Notes under the pieces: generated by a model
The model's database searches: none
Told to the model about the DNA's origin: nothing
The model's input: the letters and a program-made list of their open reading frames with translations, nothing else
Program-made: the position numbers and the translations under genes
NCBI RefSeq assembly: GCF_028372415.1
Contig: NC_092872.1
Span: forward strand, 10,484,001-10,548,000
Direction: 5' to 3'
From: Notamacropus eugenii
Lineage: Eukaryota > Chordata > Mammalia > Diprotodontia > Macropodidae
DNA: 64,000 nt
Part shown: positions 50,111 to 60,434 of the stretch, piece by piece
Position numbering within the stretch: position 1 is the first letter of the stretch
How the letters are laid out: each line of letters opens with the position of its first letter

Positions 50111-51640
50111 CTAGAAAGGGGTGTTTCTTTTTCTGAATTCTCGGTGGACTTCCCTCCCATTTTTCTTAGGCATTATTACTTAAACTCAATTTTGGATTGC
50201 AGTTACTGGTTTCTAGGAAAGTCTGATGTACTTAAGGAGGGGTCTCCCTCTGCTGAGACTTAGTTTCTTCATATAGATTTATGGCTATCGACAACCTTAA
50301 GGGGATGGAGGGGGTATCTATTGGGGGAGTACTCAGGGACATCTCATTTAGGATGAAGGTCTATGCTTAAAGCTCACCTATTGGTAATGACTTATTTGGC
50401 TTGGACCACTGGGGAGGCAGGGTAGTGAGTAGAATGAGCACGGGTCTGAGGGATGTGGGTTTGAATTAAGATGAGAGGTTTTATTAGATGACCTTTGGGT
50501 CCATCTCTAAATCAATGCTCCTATGACCCCTCTGTGCTGAGTCTATACAAAGGGGCTCACTTGCAGAGTCATTCCCTTTGACTGAGAGAGCAGGGGAGCT
50601 AAGAGTGAGTGGGAGATGGGTCCCAGGAGGAGAACCTCTGTATAGCCTTCCTTCATCCTAGGAGCCTTTAATGACTATTTGACTGGGCAGCATATGAAAG
50701 CTGAGGGTACTATCACCCATACAACCCTAGTTCAGGGTTCATGGTTGCCACATTCTCCTAAATGTGACTACTAGAAGGAGAAGGGTGAATTCCTAGGCCA
50801 CACAGTCTCTTACAGTAAAGAGAACTGAGCATTTATCTCCACAGCTGGTGCAACAGAATGAGACTGAGTCATGATATGAGGGTGGTGAGGTGGAGGAAGG
50901 AGACTTGTACTTTGCCCTCTGCTTTTGCCTTGAATTATTCACAGTGCAGATACAATGGGAAGGGGGAGGTCAACTCTTGGCTCCCCAAGATGGTTTGTCT
51001 CTCCTGGGGAAGTCTGGCTCTTAGCAGAAGTATCATTGGCTGGAGGCCTACATGCATCTCTGGGCTAAAAGTAGGGCTCGCCATAAAGCGTGTTTGTGGG
51101 GAAAGGTGTCTCTTTGACAATCCCAAGTTTGCTTCCCTTCGAAGGGGGGCCCAAACCACAGGGTGGCACTATGAGTCCAGAGGACTTGGAGGGTAGATGG
51201 GGAAAGACAGAACTCCTTGAAGAGGTAGGCGCACTGCATGCATTGTTTATGGGCTTCTGTGAATCCTTTGTATATTTTCTGTGAAAGAAAGCAAAGGCTG
51301 TCCTAAATGTGTTAGGCGTTGCTCCTTTGATTCTTTGCCCAGGAGCTCAAGACCCTTTTATATACACATCTGTGGAAAGCAAGGCATGAGTTCCATTCAA
51401 GCTATATTTGGAGATTTCCCAGAGTAAAGTCTGAACAAGGACAAAAGACAAAGATTGGAGCCCAACAGCCCCTGTCAATGGGTTACAGGCCAGTGTCTTA
51501 CCATCTCTACTAAATCTAACAGAGATGATAAGATGCTCATCTTGCCAAGGGCGGGGCCTGTGTCTCGCTGATTCTGCCCTCTGAGGCCAAGAAATTGGCT
51601 CTTCCCCACGATGATACCTTCAGGTATCTGAGAGGTGACA
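50111..51640. other. 1.5 kb nearly repeat-free, no gene recognised
   Basis: Apart from a SINE trace at 50425-50530 ('acgggtctgagggatgtggg'), this is the longest stretch with no recognised repeat. The frames at 50858-51196 (+) and 51048-51239 (-) oppose each other and match nothing I know. Confidence 0.4.
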
Positions 51641-51644
51641 AGCA

Positions 51645-51825
51645 TAGTGGAAATAATGCTAGTTAGAATCAGAGGACTGGCTTCTACACCCCTGCTCTTT
51701 TACTCACTGCCTGGGTGGCCCAGGGCAAGTTCCTTATTCTTTCTGAGTTGGTGTCTTCATTTGGAAAACAAGGTGGGACAAAGGGATGGCCCCTTCTAGC
51801 CCTACCTCCTGTAATATGAAGACAA
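51645..51825 (+). mobile_element. SINE (MIR-like), sense
   Basis: 'atagtggaaataatgctagt', 'ctgggtggcccagggcaagt' and 'gtgtcttcatttggaaaaca'. Confidence 0.75.
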
Positions 51826-51839
51826 TCATCATTTTATTT

Positions 51840-52190
51840 CTCCCTGAGTTAAATGGCACCAGTTCCATCAAATGATCCTTATTTGACAGCTTTCTGTCTT
51901 TTGACCATCTTGGTCACTCTCCTCCTGGTCTTTTCCAGTTTATTGATATCCCTCCTACAGTATGGCCCCTAGATATGATGTGAGACTTGGAGTCTAACCA
52001 GGAAAGAGGTTGGGCACCATCACCTTCTCATTCTGGATACGATGTCCCTCATAATATAGCCTAAAACCTTTTAATCTTTTTTTCTTTTTAACTGCCACAG
52101 CATATTGTTGATTCATATTGCATTTGCAGGCCATTAACCCCCTGGGCCTTTTCCACGTGACCTATGGTCTGGCAGAACCAGGACAAGGCA
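51840..52190 (-). mobile_element. L3/CR1 LINE, antisense
   Basis: 'ggtcactctcctcctggtct', 'tttccagtttattgatatcc', 'gtatggcccctagatatgat' and 'aactgccacagcatattgtt' follow antisense L3 order. Confidence 0.8.
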
Positions 52191-52369
52191 CCTGTGTGTC
52201 CCAGGCAACATCTTGAAAATTACTGCCTGTACATTTGAAAATGACCACTCCTGTGTGCTATTGTGCCCACTGAGGCTTCAAGACTTCACGCTAATACACG
52301 AGACTCGACTTACCGCAAAATAAATCCCTACAGGCCTTGGAAAGCAGGATTTTCTGGAATTAAAAATAT

Positions 52370-52515
52370 TTGCATTTACAAAATGCTCATGCTGTTTCCT
52401 TCTTCAGAAATGCCTCCCCTTCCCCCTTTGCATTTTGAATGCCTATGCACCCTTTCAAGCCAGACTCAAACGCCACCTCTTTCTGGAAGCCTTCCCCATC
52501 TCTTCACTGATAATA
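52370..52515 (+). mobile_element. L2 LINE fragment, sense
   Basis: 'ttcagaaatgcctccccttc', 'caagccagactcaaacgcca' and 'cctctttctggaagccttcc'. Confidence 0.8.
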
Positions 52516-52524
52516 ACGATAATA

Positions 52525-52810
52525 TGAATAGTATGATTATTATTGATAGAGCTGGCATTTATGAAATGCTTCAAGGTCTACAGAGTGCTTCCCACATGTT
52601 GCCTCACTGGATTCTCACGGCAGCCCTGAGAGCTAGCTATTATTATTGTCCTTTTACAGATAAGGAAAGATTGTTCCTTGGCCCAGTAAAACTTAACACA
52701 CGAAAGCATAGCGAATGCTCACGTGGTTAGGGAGAGAATGAGAGAGAGAAATTCTGGTCCTCTTGACTCCAAAGCTCGTGTCCTGTTCACAGTGACACCC
52801 AGCCATCTCA
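52525..52810 (-). mobile_element. SINE with core tail, antisense
   Basis: 'agagctggcatttatgaaat', 'gccctgagagctagctatta' and 'ccttttacagataaggaaag'. The inverted head is diverged ('gtgacacccagccatctcag'). Confidence 0.75.
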
Positions 52811-53440
52811 GGAATAAGGATTTTCCCTTTTTGAATTTCATGCAGCACTTCATTCGTTCTGCTCATGCTAGATCACGACTGTTTGTTGGCCCCTTGTCTT
52901 CCTATCAGACAATAAACACCACTAGTAGGATCTAAACTTTGTATCTTGTTCAGCATCCAGCTGGATTAAACACACAGCAGGTGTTTAATGTTTGCTGAAT
53001 TGCAATAAAGAGTCATATTTCAAAATATATCTTGTTCCCCCATATATTGCTCTTGGCAGCTGCCTACCTTCCTTATCTCTTGAGTGGCACAGTGTTCCAG
53101 TCATGCCACCCCCATCCCATGTTTGTGGAGCCTATTTTTTGACCCTAAATATAAGATTTTGCACATGTGCCCAAAGGGGTTATAACCAAAGGACTGTTAT
53201 TGCAGCTTGTGAAGAACTTCTTGGATCCCACAGAGTTTGCCATCCCCTACCCAGCCTGCCACTGATACTCAGCGGGGAATATAGCCGGAATTTCTCCCTT
53301 CATCCTGTGCGCTCTCTTTCCTTGATCAGAAACTCTCCCACTTCTCTGACCATTATCTCTTACACCAGTCCATTTTTTCATGTCTCCCCCATTGGGAAGT
53401 CTTTTATCCCTCATTTCATGTCTTCCCTTCCTAAAATTTC
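52811..53440. other. Mixed old LINE-like sequence
   Basis: 'ttaaacacacagcaggtgtt' (52967) is an L2-type end. 'tgaccctaaatataagattt' (53142) resembles antisense L3. The right part may begin the L2 that continues after the LINE-1. The 173-codon frame crosses all of these and is not a gene. Confidence 0.45.
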
Positions 53441-53444
53441 TGCT

Positions 53445-53875
53445 GCTCTTCCATTTTATTTATTTATTTTTGGTTTCCAACATTTACTTCCATATGCTTT
53501 GGAAGCTTTTTAAATTTTTCTCTTCCTCCCTCTCCACCCCCCCAAGATGGTGTGCGATCTCAGATACAGGCTATACATATACATTCATATTAAACATATT
53601 TTCACACTAGTCATGTTGTGAAAGAAGAATTAAAACAAAAGGGAAAACCATGAGAAAGGAAACACAAAAAGCCACAAAAAAAGAGAAAACAGTCTGCTTC
53701 AATCCGCATTCAGACTCCATAGTTCTTTCTCTAGATGTGAACAGCATTTTCCATCAGGAGTCTTTTGGAATTATCTTGCATGATTGTGTTACTGTGCAGA
53801 GCTAAGTCTTCAGAGTTAGCCCCACGTTGCTGTTACCGTGTCCCATGCTCTCCTGGGGCTGCTCACTTCACTCCG
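53445..53875 (-). mobile_element. Marsupial LINE-1 3' UTR, antisense
   Basis: 'cccaagatggtgtgcgatct', 'aacatattttcacactagtc', 'agtctgcttcaatccgcatt', 'actccatagttctttctcta' and 'gctgttaccgtgtcccatgc' are in LINE-1 tail order. The outer edge is T-rich ('ttttatttatttatttttgg'), consistent with a poly-A tail on the minus strand. Confidence 0.8.
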
Positions 53876-54432
53876 CCTCACCAACCCTACTCTTGAATCC
53901 CTCACAGCTCATACTTTGCCAAAGCCCAGCCTTAGATTGTTCCAACCTTTTTGCTTCTGCTCATGATTTGCTGGATGAAATTTAAGGAAGTCACGCAACC
54001 TTGCTGATGGAGTACACTACAAAATCATAGTATCTGAAGTCAAATGAGGGCTGAAGTGAGGTGGTCTCCTTACTCTTCCATAGCTGACTCCTGCTCTCAC
54101 ACCTCACAGAAGTTTTCTTCTCTCTTCAAACCTCTCACACCTCCCTCAACACCATTTCATCTGCTAAAGACTTATCTCTTACTTGTACTGACAATATCGA
54201 GGCCATTCCCCATGAGCTCCCTCTTCCATCCTTTCCTTCATCTCAAAACCCCTTGACGTCATTGTCCACTTTCCTTTGTCTACCTGCCCTGGTGGTAGGG
54301 TGGCTCTTATTGCTGAGGCTGCCCTATCTACATCTCCTTCCATACTCTTGATTCCATCTCCTTCCATGTTCTTAGGAGATTGTCCCCTCTGTCTGCCTCA
54401 CTCAATATTTAACCTCTTCCTAAATACTAGGT

Positions 54433-54572
54433 CAGGGGTGAAGAACCTGTGGTCTTGAGGCCACATGTGACCCTCTAGATCCTCAAGTGTGGTCCTTTGA
54501 CTGAATCCAAAGGGCCACACTTGAGGTTCTAGAGGGTCACGTGTGACCTTGAGGCCTCAGGTTTCCCACTCC
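54433..54572. mobile_element. Palindromic hAT element inside L2, 140 bp
   Basis: Inverted ends 'caggggtgaagaacctgtgg' and 'ggcctcaggtttcccactcc'. The arms pair around 'tttgactgaatccaaag'. Flanks 'tactaggt' (54425-54432) and 'cattaggt' (54573-54580) agree at 6 of 8 positions. Confidence 0.88.
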
Positions 54573-56077
54573 CATTAGGTTTTTTCCTACTTTCTTCAAA
54601 GAAACCCATTGTCCCCCACCCATAAAAAAAATCTTTACTTGACCTGACCTTCCCCCTCAAGCTATCATCACTTTATACCACTCTGCCCTTTCTCAGCCAA
54701 ATTCCTCAAAGGCTTTCAATGCTCATCACCTCTATATCCTCTCCTCTCTCTCCCCTCATATCTTAATAGTCATTCAACTTCATCACTCAACTGAAGTTAC
54801 TCTGTCCAGTTACCAAGAATTTCTTAGTTGCTAAATCCAATGGCCTTTTCTCACTCCTTATCCTTCTCAACATCTCCCTAGCATTTAACACTACTGGCCA
54901 CCCTCTCTCCTCTCTGGGTTTTTATAACATTTGTTCTAGGTTCCTTTTATACTTTTATGTTCATTCCTCTATCTTCTTTGCTGGCCCATAGTCCATATCA
55001 AGTCATCTGTCAGAGGTATTCCCCAAGGATTTGTCTTGGATGCTCTTCCCTCTCTACATTCTCAGTCTTGGTAACCTCATCCACTCCCATGGGTTCAAGC
55101 CTTATCTCTGTGTAGGTGACTCCCAAATCTATAAATCCAACCCAAATTTCCCCTTATATCACTAGCTGTCCATTAGATGCTTCCAACTGAATATTCTGTA
55201 GCGGTATTAAACTCAACATGTCCAAAAGTGAATGATTTATCTTTCCCCCAAACCTTCCTCTTTTCCAAAATCTTTATTTATGTCAAAGGGACATCATTTT
55301 CTCATTTTCTTGAGTGTGTGACCTTAGCATAATCTCTCATTGTCCTAATTGTTTGGTGGCTCACATGGCTCACTCTATCTAGGGTGGCTCCACCCATGTT
55401 TCACTTATTTCCTCCCTGGCTACCTTCCTGCCAGCTGCTTTGCTGCTGAGCCCATACTCTTTTCTTTATCTCTCTTTCCAGTTCTGGAAGCATAATCAAA
55501 TCCATACTATCACTGCTAGAAAGGGTGTGTCAGTCTATTCCTCTTTAACTTCATTTATCATCCCTGTGACTTTTCAAACCAAAATACCCTTCCCTGGTTG
55601 CTCCTCCCCTATGTGTATTGACCCCCATCCCCCTGTGCTCCCTAACCCCCCATTAGAATATAAGCTCTATTCGGGCAAGGACAGTCTTTGTTTTTTAATT
55701 TGTACTTAGTGTTCACCAAAGTACTTGTCCAAAAATGTCTTTTCATTCATCTATTTATTCTCCATCCTCTCATAACCAACCAGGTGCCAAATTTGACTCT
55801 TTCTATGCATTTCCTTCATACAGTTAATGACCTTGGTTTAGGCCCTCATCATTCCTCCCAGACTATGGCAATGACCTCCTCATTGGTCAATGCCAAGCCA
55901 TCCTCTGCATGGCTGCCAAAGTGAATTTCCTTAAGTGATGATCTGATCATGTCAGCTTTCTACTCAATAAACTCCAGAGGTTCCCTGTTGCTGCCAGGAT
56001 ACACTCTTCTGTTTGGCCTTTAAAGCCCTTCACAACTGGCTCCCAATCTATTTTTCCAGACTCACTATACTGTACGT

Positions 56078-56305
56078 TGTTCTTACTATTCAGTCCTTTT
56101 TCAGGTGTACCCCACTCTTCATGACCCCTGGCAAAGATACTGGAGTGGTTTGTTTGTCATTTCCTTCTCCAGCCCATTTTACAGAGGAGAAAATTGAGGC
56201 AAACAGGGTAAAGTGACTTGCCCAGGGTCACACAGCTAGTAAATGTCTGAGGAAGATAAGTCTTCCTGCCTCCAGGGGCAGCACTCTGTCCATTGTGTTT
56301 CCCTG
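56078..56305 (-). mobile_element. SINE of the 'ggcaaacc' tail type inside L2
   Basis: 'cactcttcatgacccctggc', 'aaagatactggagtggtttg', 'cattttacagaggagaaaat' and 'cacacagctagtaaatgtct'. L2 3' text resumes at about 56305. Confidence 0.92.
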
Positions 56306-56560
56306 TAAGCTCTACCTAAGGTGGCCTTTCATCTGTTCCTCACACGTGGTGCTCCATACCCTCTCCCCATGCCTAGGCACAACAATGTCTGCAGTGCACA
56401 CCCTCTTCATATCACCTTCCTAGCTCAAGCGCTGCCTCCTACACATAGTGTTCTGTGTCCCCCCTCGCCGCCCCTTAGTGCCCTGCTGCTCCAACTACCT
56501 TAGATCTAACTACTTCGAGCTTATTCTGTGTTTATTCGGTATGTAGTATACGTACATATA

Positions 56561-56705
56561 TGTTTGTGTATTTGATATATGAGACATAAAAATGACAAAA
56601 ATTATTAAAGTAATATGAAGCGTTAAAGTAATATATAAAAGTATTAAATATAAAATATAAGAATATTAAGGTAATATATAGTTATTAAAATAATGCGTAG
56701 TACGT
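56561..56705. repeat. AT-rich low-complexity sequence
   Basis: Repeating 'attaaagtaatat' / 'attaaatataaaa' phrases over about 140 bp at the end of the L2. Confidence 0.75.
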
Positions 56706-56759
56706 TATTTGCTGACTTCCTGGTAGAACGTAAGCTCTTTGAGAGAAAATATGTAAACA

Positions 56760-57130
56760 GGAAAGTCCTCTTCTAAAGACTAGAAAGTATTAGCGCTGGT
56801 GGGACAGGGAAAGGCCTCCTGGAGGAAGTGGGGCTTGTGCGAAGTCTGAAGGAAATCAGAGAAACGAAAGGCAGGAGAGAAGCGGGAGAGCATTCCAGAT
56901 GTGGAGGAGAGCTGGCGTGAGGTCTGGCCATGGGAGATGGAGCGCCATATTCAAGGAACTGCAGATCTGCTGGTGACGTTGGAACCTGGGGATGATGGAG
57001 GGAGGGAAATAGGAAAGAAGACGAGGAAAAGTAGGAAGAGCTTTAAGTACCAAAAAAAGAAGTTTGGATTTTATCCTAGAGGTAACAAAGAACCATCAGA
57101 GATCATACTGGGGAAGCCAGAATGGGGAAG
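56760..57130 (-). mobile_element. L2 LINE 3' part, antisense
   Basis: 'gggaaaggcctcctggagga', 'gagagcattccagatgtgga' and 'tggattttatcctagaggta'. It stands tail-to-tail with the long sense L2. Confidence 0.85.
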
Positions 57131-57144
57131 GGAAGAAGCATTTA

Positions 57145-57385
57145 TATGGTTCCCGCTACATACTGGTTACTGTGTTAGGTACCTTTTTTTTTTTTTTCAT
57201 AAATATCTCATTTGATCCTCAAAACAACTTTGGGATATAGGCACTGTCATTGCCTCTATTTTACGTATGAGGAAACTGAGGCAGAAAGAAGGGCCACATA
57301 GCAAGCAAGTGAACTCAAGTTAACTCAGGTCTTCCTGACTCTGGGTCTAGCGTTCTATCCACCGGGCCGGCTAGCTGCCTATATA
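57145..57385 (-). mobile_element. SINE with core tail, antisense
   Basis: 'ctacatactggttactgtgt', 'atctcatttgatcctcaaaa', 'tatgaggaaactgaggcaga' and 'aggtcttcctgactctgggt', ending at inverted head 'ggccggctagctgcct'. Confidence 0.9.
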
Positions 57386-57530
57386 AACACTATCATAACA
57401 TGAGTGAAAGCAGTACAAAAAGACAACCAAACTCAGATTACTTAGAAAAGACTAATTAGAACCCCAGGGAGGCAGAAGATGATATGTGCTTACTTCTCTG
57501 TTGAGAAGTAGAGAACTGTAGTGCTGGTAG
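57386..57530. other. Short unique segment
   Basis: Nothing recognised. Confidence 0.4.
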
Positions 57531-57537
57531 TAGCAGT

Positions 57538-57624
<87 letters not shown>

Positions 57625-57664
57625 CGTAGTGGTGGTGGTGGGGGTGGTGGTATGGTAGTAGTAG
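57531..57664. repeat. Composite (CAG)14 (TAG)14 trinucleotide tract
   Basis: Pure CAG x14 at 57540-57581 is followed directly by TAG x14 at 57582-57623, then TCG, TAG and a (TGG)n tail to about 57650. TAG in the CAG phase is a stop, so the tract as a whole cannot be a polyglutamine exon. It abuts an antisense SINE. Confidence 0.97.
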
Positions 57665-57880
57665 CTAATATTTATATAGCTCTTACAATTATTTGCCTCA
57701 TTTGATGCTCACAACAACCATGTTAGGCAGGTGCTATTACTATTCTTATTTTATAGATGAAAAAAAACAGAGGCAAAGTGACTTGTCCAGGGTTACACAT
57801 CTAGGAAGTAGCTGAAGACCAATGTGGACCCAGGTCCTTCTGACCCCAGGCCTCCATCAACTGCCCCCACCAAGCTGCAT
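57655..57880 (-). mobile_element. SINE with core tail, antisense
   Basis: 'tagctaatatttatatagct', 'ctcatttgatgctcacaaca', 'tgacttgtccagggttacac' and 'gtccttctgaccccaggcct'. The triplet tract probably grew from the 3' end of this SINE, which normally ends in TAG/TAA-rich text. Confidence 0.88.
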
Positions 57881-58125
57881 GGGCACAGACTGTCCTATAC
57901 ACTATCAGGCACAGTCAGTTTGTCTGTGAGTTTTGCTTAACTACTTTTCTTTGTTCAGTGGCGATGTGGGATGGAGAAGATAAGGTAATGACTGTGGTGG
58001 AAATATATTGAGAAAACATTTTTTTAAAGCCTTAAATCTCTAAGTCCCGTAACAGTGAGGAAAGGCTGGAAAGACTGCCTTTGTGAGCTCCTTCAGCCTC
58101 CTATAGTGGAATGACTGATAATAAT
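57881..58125. other. Unique sequence
   Basis: Nothing recognised. Confidence 0.4.
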
Positions 58126-58129
58126 AGCC

Positions 58130-58760
58130 AACAATGTCAGTCAATAAGCGCCTCCTGTGTACCAGATACTGTACGCTAGGGATACAAAGAAAGGTGCTGG
58201 ACAGCTCTACGCTAAAGGAGCTAACAGTCTAGTGGGAGTGATAACATGCAGACAACTGGGGATTAAACAAGATAAGAGATGAGATGAATTGGGAGCATCA
58301 GTAAAGGGAAAGCACTACCATGACGGGGAATAAGGAAAAGTTTCTCATAGAACAGGTGTGGGGAATCTGGGATCTGGAGGCCCGTCAAGTGTAACCTGCC
58401 CTCTAGGTCCTCAAGTGTGACTCTTTGATTCAGGGTTGCACTTGAGGTCCTACAGGACTACACATGGCCTCAAGGTTCCCCCTGTATAGAAAATGAGCTT
58501 CTAGCTGGAGCTTGAAGGAAGCCAGGAGGCAGAGATGAGGACAGTGAACATTTTAGGCATGGGGGGGCGGGGGAGAGCGGCGACTGAAAGTATCTGGAGT
58601 CAAGAGATGGAATGTCTCTTAGGAAATAGCAAAGCAGCTGGTGTCAATGGATCAAAGAGTAAGTGATGGGGGTGGGGGGCGAGGTTAGGTATAAGAAGAC
58701 TGAGGGACTCAGGTTATGAAGAACCTTGAATACCCAGCAGAGGTTTTTCTATTTCTTCTT
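58130..58760 (-). mobile_element. L2 LINE 3' part, antisense, split by hAT element
   Basis: 'gtcaataagcgcctcctgtg', 'ctaaaggagctaacagtcta' and 'aaggaaaagtttctcatag' before the insert. 'ctagctggagcttgaaggaa', 'gatggaatgtctcttaggaa' and 'ggttatgaagaaccttgaat' after it. Confidence 0.9.
58353..58483. mobile_element. Palindromic hAT element inside antisense L2, 131 bp
   Basis: Ends 'caggtgtggggaatctggga' and 'cctcaaggttccccct'. Flanks 'tcatagaa' (58345-58352) and 'gtatagaa' (58484-58491) agree at 6 of 8 positions, and the L2 text reads straight across once the element is removed. Confidence 0.9.
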
Positions 58761-59049
58761 CAGCTAATTTGGCCACAAAACATTCCTGGGCTCGAAATCT
58801 ACAGATGGACACAAATTCTGGTCCTGAAGCACTTCGAGGTATGAAATTCCCTTGGGTTTAAGAGAAGTTTGAAAAACTCAAGAGCAAAATAAAGAAAATT
58901 AAGCCTATTTTCATACTGAAAATTGGTACATCTGATACAAACTTACTTCACTATTCTAAGTATTTGTTTCAATCCATATGAATACCATCCTTCTTTGACT
59001 TGACAGAGGGTCTCCAAAAGTTGACGTAGCCATGGGCATTTTGCATGAT
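58761..59049. other. Unassigned AT-rich sequence
   Basis: May be upstream LINE-1 text, not recognisable. Confidence 0.35.
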
Positions 59050-59590
59050 AGATTACAATAAGTTCCAAATAGATGCTTCATTTAAACATTCAAGTTAATG
59101 TCCACCAAGGGTAAAACTGGAAGAAGATAGGTATATGTATCTTTCATGACTATGGCTAGGGGGAGAATTCTTAACCAAGGGGTAGAAGTGATCCAAAAAT
59201 ATAATATGGATAATTTTGAATATATGAAATTGAAAATTGGCATGAACAAAATCCATTAGAGTTAGGATAAGAAGGGAAAATTATCAATTAGGAAAAGTAT
59301 TTTTTCATCAACTGTATCTCGTAAGCATTTGGTATACGGGATATTAATCCAAATATATGAGTTTTTCCCCTATGGATAAGAGGGAGTCAAAGGATCTAAA
59401 CCAGGGATGGGGAACCTTCGGCTTCGAGGCCACATGTGACCCTTTAGTTCTTCAAGTGAAGTTCTTTGATTGAATCCAAGAGCCTCACTTGAGGACCTAG
59501 AAGGTCACATGTGGCCTCGAAGCCACAGGCTCCCCATCCTTTATCTAAACAGTTCTCAAAAGAAGAACGGCAAAGTTTCACTCCCAGGGA
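59050..59590 (+). mobile_element. LINE-1 ORF2 fragment, sense, split by hAT element
   Basis: 'gggggagaattcttaaccaa', 'atggataattttgaatatat', 'gaaattgaaaattggcatga' and 'tcaaaggatctaaac', then after the insert 'agttctcaaaagaagaac', follow LINE-1 ORF2 C-terminal order. Diverged with stops. Confidence 0.7.
59402..59542. mobile_element. Palindromic hAT element with perfect 8-bp duplication
   Basis: 141 bp. Ends 'cagggatggggaaccttcgg' and 'aggctccccatccttt' are inverted. It is flanked by identical ATCTAAAC at 59394-59401 and 59543-59550, the 8-bp target duplication of hAT transposons. The clearest copy in the window, inside a LINE-1 fragment. Confidence 0.96.
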
Positions 59591-59594
59591 ATCA

Positions 59595-60095
59595 CTTGGG
59601 TCACAGAAGCCTCATCCAACACTTAAATCCTAGAGATCTGAGCTTCTCTTCCTCTCCCCCGCCTCCTCCCCAAACATCTGGTGACTGCGTAGGGTCTTGG
59701 AATCTGAGTCCATAAACACTGCATATTCTCCCTGTCAAATTTCAAATACTCCTGTCCAGGTTCAATAAAATTCAACCAAACTGTTTCCCAGCCCCCTCCC
59801 ACCAAGAGAAGGGGAAAACACCTTAATCAGCAAATCAGGAGGCTTTCATGTCAACAATTAATTGATTTGGAGAAGTTGTGGTGTTTTTTGCTGTTTCAAA
59901 AGAAGAGTCGTGCCAACATAATCCACTACATATGTGGAGGAATAGCGAGGCTAAGATTACAAAGAGAATGGATGGAGTTGATTGGCATCTTGAGCCTGTG
60001 CTGTTGAGGACATCACATCAGAGGTGTCAGTGTACAAGGTAAGAGGAAGGAAAGTAATTAGAGTAAGAACAACAACTTACATTTATATGACTCTT
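59595..60095. other. Unique sequence
   Basis: 'attcaacaattaattgattt'-like AT-rich text near 59855. No gene. May include more LINE-1 remnant. Confidence 0.35.
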
Positions 60096-60104
60096 ACTAT
60101 GTAC

Positions 60105-60320
60105 CAGGGGCATCAAAGTGGTGCATTGGACAGAGGCTGACTCATCTTCCTGAGTTCAAATCTGGCCTCAGACACTTACTAGCTGTATGACCTTCAGTAA
60201 GTCATTTAACTATGCTTGTCTCAGTTTTCTCATCTGTAAAATGAGCTGGAGAAGGAAATGTGAACCACTCCATTAAAACCCCAAATGGGGTCATGAAGGT
60301 TGGACACAATTGAAAACTGA
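60105..60320 (+). mobile_element. SINE of the 'ggcaaacc' tail type
   Basis: 'ggggcatcaaagtggtgcat' head, 'ttcctgagttcaaatctggc', 'gaaatgtgaaccactccatt' and 'ggttggacacaattgaaaac'. Small internal deletion in the tail. Confidence 0.92.
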
Positions 60321-60324
60321 TTAA

Positions 60325-60400
60325 ATAATAACTAGTCTGTGCTAGGCATTGTGCTAAGTGCTTTTACAAATAGTATCTCATTTGATCATGTGTGGGTACA
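60325..60400 (-). mobile_element. SINE core-tail fragment, antisense
   Basis: 'ctgtgctaggcattgtgcta' and 'aatagtatctcatttgatca'. Together with 'cttacatttatatgactctt' at 60075 it may be one SINE split by the preceding SINE. Confidence 0.7.
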
Positions 60401-60434
60401 GGGTGAGCACAGGTGAGAGGCTACCATGACTTTC

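Larger units (their letters stand above)
53876..56560 (+). mobile_element. Long L2 LINE copy, sense, with two later insertions
   Basis: About 2.3 kb of L2 after removing inserts: reverse-transcriptase region ('tgtccacaaggat'-like text near 55015-55035), 'aaactcaacatgtccaaaag' (55209), 'gccctcatcattcctcccag', 'gtgaatttccttaagtgatg', 'ttccctgttgctgccaggat', then 'aagctctacctaaggtggcc' and the 3' UTR. Frames are broken throughout. Confidence 0.85.

Noticed and set aside
52992..53513. 173-codon frame
   Set aside because: Crosses old LINE-like sequence and the 3' end of an antisense LINE-1; not one biological unit.
57540..57581. Possible polyglutamine exon
   Set aside because: Followed in phase by fourteen TAG stops or out of phase by non-coding triplets, and flanked by a SINE; no exon context.
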